From NCBI GenBank assembly GCA_002633005.1, contig NMRA01000368.1, forward strand, positions 1-64,000: DNA of 64,000 bases. The letters run 5' to 3'. The notes under the pieces were generated by a model that did not search any database, was not told where the DNA came from, and was given only the letters and a program-made list of their open reading frames with translations. Position numbers and translations under genes: made by a program. Shown piece after piece: positions 60,502-64,000 of this stretch. How positions within the stretch are numbered: the first letter of the stretch is position 1; the number at the start of each line of letters is the position of its first letter. This DNA comes from Phoronis australis (taxonomy: Eukaryota > Phoronida > Phoronidae).

Positions 60502-61806
60502 CGTAATCGTGTACATTACTACACGACTTACCCGGATTCTGAATTCCATCAAATTACCAGGAGTAACACCGGGAAAATTTAGTTATGAGTTACGAAAGTT
60601 TGTTTACACAATTAAAAGTATTATGGGGTCACGGTCTGCCAATAGGAGCGGCAAAAATACCAGTATACCGGCAGTCAGCAGGAATCTTTGGGGACACGAC
60701 CGTTGGTGGAATTAATACCGTTATTTGTTTCTGAAATATTTCTGGGATTTCGAAATGCATGGGAACGCCGCCAATGTCTGTCTCAACTGACATATCCACC
60801 TCTGGGACAGGCGCATAATAATAAACGCTTCGTAAGGCCCAATGGTAAACGAAATGGCATGATCGTGACATTCACGAAGAACTCGTGCATCACTGAATGA
60901 GATCAATGTAGTTCAATCTTGACAGCCGTCAAAAGATACACTCTTGCCACAGCAGCACGGGTGGGAAGTGACCCGGAAGACGAATACCAATGGGTGAAGT
61001 AATTGTAATTCATCCAAACTTCTCTACATTGTTGTGCTTAAAGGTTAAAAAAACGTGACCAATAAGCCACTGAATTTTCGGAACCAAATATTTTGATACG
61101 TATTTTTTGTAGATAATATAATCGACAATAAAGCGTTACCACTGAAGACAGTGTTTTATCTGAGCGTTTATTTACGGTGGTCCCAAGATGACGGGAAGAT
61201 TTTTTCATGGCATTTACTCATTTTTCGTTTGTTGATGTTTTTGCATGTTTTGCTCTTTATGACCAACTTATTTTTTATTTCTGTCATGGAGCGTATTCTC
61301 TAATATGCTAATCGCCGTATTGGTTTTCACTTTTAAGATTAACTTAATGAATTTAGTCCTTAGCCATATAACTCATTTCAAATTTTCCAAAGAATAGACA
61401 TAAGCTCCACCTAAGGTACGAAATAAGTCCAAATATTTGCTAACATCACCTCTTATTCAAAACATGGTGGACATGACATCGAGAATTGCTGAGAGCGAGC
61501 GTTTCCGTGAAGTCGAACGAATTGTATTAGGAAAACTCGAAAATATGTGCTCGTGAAGTCTGGTGTCGAATGTAGGCTTCTAAATGCGTGACTATGTTCG
61601 AACTTGATGCCTGTTTACTGCTTCTTATTTTTAGTATTTTTGGAACATTACTTTTTGTGGTTCCTTTTATTTGCGCTGCAGGTATCAACCACAAAAGTTG
61701 TTGTTCTTTGGTATTAGTACCGTTTTAACGGCTTGCACTCTTAGTACACATATTTCCGATGAACCGCACAATTAACCCGCTTTCCTTCTAATTACTATCT
61801 TGGCTC
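60502..61806 (+). other. intron 2 DNA without recognised features
   Basis: Frames at 60509-60900 on both strands overlap each other and have no motif. Nothing else was seen. Confidence 0.45.
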
Positions 61807-61968
61807 ATTGGTTTTGTCAGACATTCATCTTAGGACTAATTTCATGAATACCATACTTTCATTGGTTTTGTCAGACATTCATCTTAGGGCTAATTTCATG
61901 AATACCATACTTTCATTGGTTTTGTCAGACATTCATCTTAGGACTAATTTCATGAATACCATACTTTC
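61807..61968. repeat. 54-bp tandem repeat, 3 copies
   Basis: Three copies of a 54-base unit starting ATTGGTTTTGTCAGACATTC are nearly identical (one A/G change). The length is a multiple of three, so an 18-residue peptide repeats in the + frame. There is no evidence that it is translated. Confidence 0.95.
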
Positions 61969-62290
61969 ATTTATACGGAAAAAGTACCTGAGAAAAACGT
62001 TATTTTTCACGCCCTTCATATGGTGATAAGCAGAGTGATTAGCGTAGTAACAAACGCATTAATTTTTGTTTAACATTTTGCGTTTAATTTCAATATCATC
62101 TTCAAAGGGCACCTTTTTAACTGTCAGTGCCACGAGAAGTGTTCAAAAAAGGTAGCTACAGTTTCTATGATAGCAATGATAACAGGGTTCTGTCTGGACA
62201 GATTTGCTCGACTCTTCGTCAACAAGGTCACTCTTCCAATGCGTTTTTCTTCCTCCTCTAGAGGAAAGTTCAGTTTGGGCAGTGCCATTT

Positions 62291-62404
62291 TGGGTAGAGC
62301 TCAGTGGTTGTTTCGCAGCACGAAAAATACATGACAGTATCTCGCGTAATCTCGCGAGGTCATGCTTTACTAGCGAGGTTCTAGTGTTACTGAACTCTAC
62401 CCTG
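62291..62404. mobile_element. palindromic MITE, family E (long form of 54669-54749)
   Basis: The left end GGGTAGAGCTCAGTGGTT and right end GTGTTACTGAACTCTACCC are imperfect inverted repeats matching 54669-54749. The core CTCGCGTAATCTCGCGAGGT and ACTAGCGAGGTT is shared with the other family E copies. About 35 extra bases lie near the left end. Confidence 0.7.
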
Positions 62405-63241
62405 GTCGATACGTTGAAATTTTCCCGCTGATCTGCGATGAGACTGGTGCCAATGACCGTTGATTGGTGGCGTTGCATTTAATGTTCTTGCGGAAGTAAG
62501 TTATTCTTTTAGGTGTGTGCCACCAGCAAAAACGTTATTGATGCATTTTCATAAAAGAATTCAGGAGAGGCTTGGCATCTTTTAACTTTCAATGGACTGG
62601 ATTTCGGAAATCGTGTCGTAAGAGGTGGATTTGACACAGAATTCATGGAAGCAAATATAAAATAGAAAACGGATAGAAGTAGTGTTGCAGTAGTGTTGGA
62701 CGTGGGATTTTGTTAATTTAAGTTAGCATAATTTTGAAAGCCGAAATTAATGTAGAGGCCGTTCTCGGGATTGCACCATGGTGCGTCATGTTGTCGTTGT
62801 CGCGTAAAACGTGATGACGTCACACGAAAATGTGGAACTTTTGGAGTTTAGGCCTACTACCATTCAGTTTAGAGAACAAAACTTTCATTCTAGCTCGACT
62901 CGAAAGTTGATCAACCCCATCTAGTGGGTTTTCTTAGTACGTACAACCCTATTTGCCAATTGTCTAGTAAAACTTCATGGTTTCAGGTCCTGCTTTGGTT
63001 TTATTATACGCTAGCCTCGACTTGTTGAAGAGGCCCAAATTCTATCGAACCCAAAATCTTGTTGCAAGACGCATTCTGCTCATTGACGATCTTTTGGTGG
63101 CGTTGCCATCGGAGTATGTAGGTCTATGCGAACGATCTCTGAGTATTTTCTAGAGTGCAACGTCTGTTTGGTTTGCTTTATAAAGATTTAAATAGGATAA
63201 CATGCACATTATTATACAAAGTAATTTCTATATATTTCCAG

Positions 63242-63528
63242 GCTATAAGGAAACAGCGTTCGCCTTTGCAGTAACGGCAGCAGGGGTCACCCACCAAGTT
63301 GCTAAAGCCTGCAGTTTAGGGAAGTTGAAGTCGTGCGGCTGCGACACAAGTCTGATAAATACCACGCCCAGGAGACTGTCGCTAAGAAACCAATGGGAGT
63401 GGGGCGGTTGTAGCCATAACATTGCTTTCGGAGTCAAATTCACGCGAGACTTTGTGAACTCTCGCGAGAAGGGTCTTAAAGACATTAGAGCCAAAATCAA
63501 CAGACATAACAATAAAGTTGGTCGGCTG
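63242..63528 (+). CDS. Wnt10: Wnt10 exon 3
   Basis: The exon is 287 nt, from the acceptor TTTCCAG to the donor CTG|GTAAGT (phase 0). Its first two bases complete the Gly codon left by exon 2, giving GYKETAFAFAVTAAGV, the Wnt10 version of the 'G.RE.AF' block. Then come HQVAKACSLGKLKSCGCD (Cys 152, 160, 162), an N-T-T glycosylation site at Asn 168, WEWGGC (Cys 185), DFVNSREK and NRHNNKVGRL (to residue 224). Between CGCD and WEWGGC there are only about 16 residues, much shorter than in vertebrate WNT10A/B. The exon carrying the CHGxSGSC acylation site lies beyond the window. Confidence 0.97.
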
Positions 63529-64000
63529 GTAAGTGTTTTGAGGCACTTTAAGAAAAACTTAAGTAAAGTTACGTGACAATTAATTCCTTGATTAATATTT
63601 TGAAGGTCATTGAACCCTGAGAATAAATGAATTAGTATCCATATGAATTGATACCATGACTTTTACTTGTGTAATTTCGAAGTGTTAAACATGACAGCAG
63701 CAGTGAGGACGACAGCGGGTGGCAGGGAAGACGACATGCAATCGTTCAACATGCCAGCCACTAGTACCCGTCTTCTTGCCACCTTCCGTGTATTTCCAAC
63801 AAGTCGTGAACTTCACCGTAGTTTTATCATAGACCATGGAATTTTGCAATTGTGTTTCTGGATCAGTCAGACACGAGAAAGCACAATAATGGACTTTAAA
63901 ACAAAGCAACGTTTCTCCTTCTTAACCAGCCCTATTTTTATTCTACTCTCGAAACAAAACTAGTATTATTTCGCCCAAAAACAAAACTTGTTCTAACAGA
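63529..64000 (+). other. Wnt10: start of Wnt10 intron 3
   Basis: Begins GTAAGT at 63529. No further exon is seen before the window ends. The open frames here (63667-63963 plus, 63685-63909 minus) lack Wnt motifs. Confidence 0.75.

Larger units (their letters stand above)
55619..63241 (+). other. Wnt10: Wnt10 intron 2 (7.6 kb)
   Basis: GT at 55619 and AG at 63240-63241 (ATATATTTCCAG). The intron contains MITEs, a tRNA-like remnant and a tandem repeat listed separately. The 57.5-58.9 kb part has several open frames of 108-123 codons without motifs; none has a convincing splice structure. A G-run (57896-57911) interrupts it. Confidence 0.8.

Noticed and set aside
61808-62026. 72-codon frame with three repeats of an 18-residue peptide
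   Set aside because: It is simply the 54-bp tandem repeat read in frame, in an intron, with no signal or splice context.

Overview
This is a 64-kb stretch of animal (metazoan) nuclear DNA. It is AT-leaning, mostly intronic and intergenic, and dense with transposon remnants. The only confidently named gene is the 5' half of a Wnt10 orthologue on the + strand: exon 1 (signal peptide) at 43765-43877, exon 2 at 55347-55618 and exon 3 at 63242-63528. The introns are 11.5 kb and 7.6 kb, and the gene runs off the right edge. All splice sites are GT/AG and every codon phase joins cleanly. The linker before the WEWGGC motif is short, unlike the long insertion of vertebrate WNT10, and the repeat content (pogo/Tigger-like, LINE, Penelope-like, many MITEs) suggests an invertebrate, probably marine. 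The phylum cannot be fixed from this window.

Left part (1-11 kb): a 43-bp minisatellite, two copies of one dead pogo/Tigger-like DNA transposon (2061-3125 and 6020-7797), tandem duplications, and the 3' end of a non-LTR retrotransposon (9748-10997) with a terminal hairpin. At 13748-14097 on the minus strand there is a well-spliced exon for a secreted, very acidic protein whose cysteine-containing end recalls the start of a sclerostin/SOSTDC1-type cystine knot. Its remaining exons were not found.

Middle (14-43 kb): no gene was recognised. The region holds several families of short inverted-repeat elements: TTAA-flanked elements, elements with 5-bp target-site duplications, and a palindromic family with a CTCGCGA-like core. 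It also holds a tRNA-derived SINE and microsatellites. Two stretches (18697-19947 and 28226-29187) are near-identical direct repeats separated by exactly one N. They look like overlapping contig ends or haplotypes that were joined without merging, not real duplications.

Right part (43-64 kb) is the Wnt10 locus. Intron 1 carries a Penelope-like element remnant (47396-47841) with a GIY-YIG C-terminus, inverted termini and a hammerhead-ribozyme-like core. Intron 2 carries more MITEs, a tRNA-like remnant and a 54-bp triplet repeat. Five single Ns occur (3126, 19322, 28706, 30210, 60343), and three of them sit at repeat junctions.
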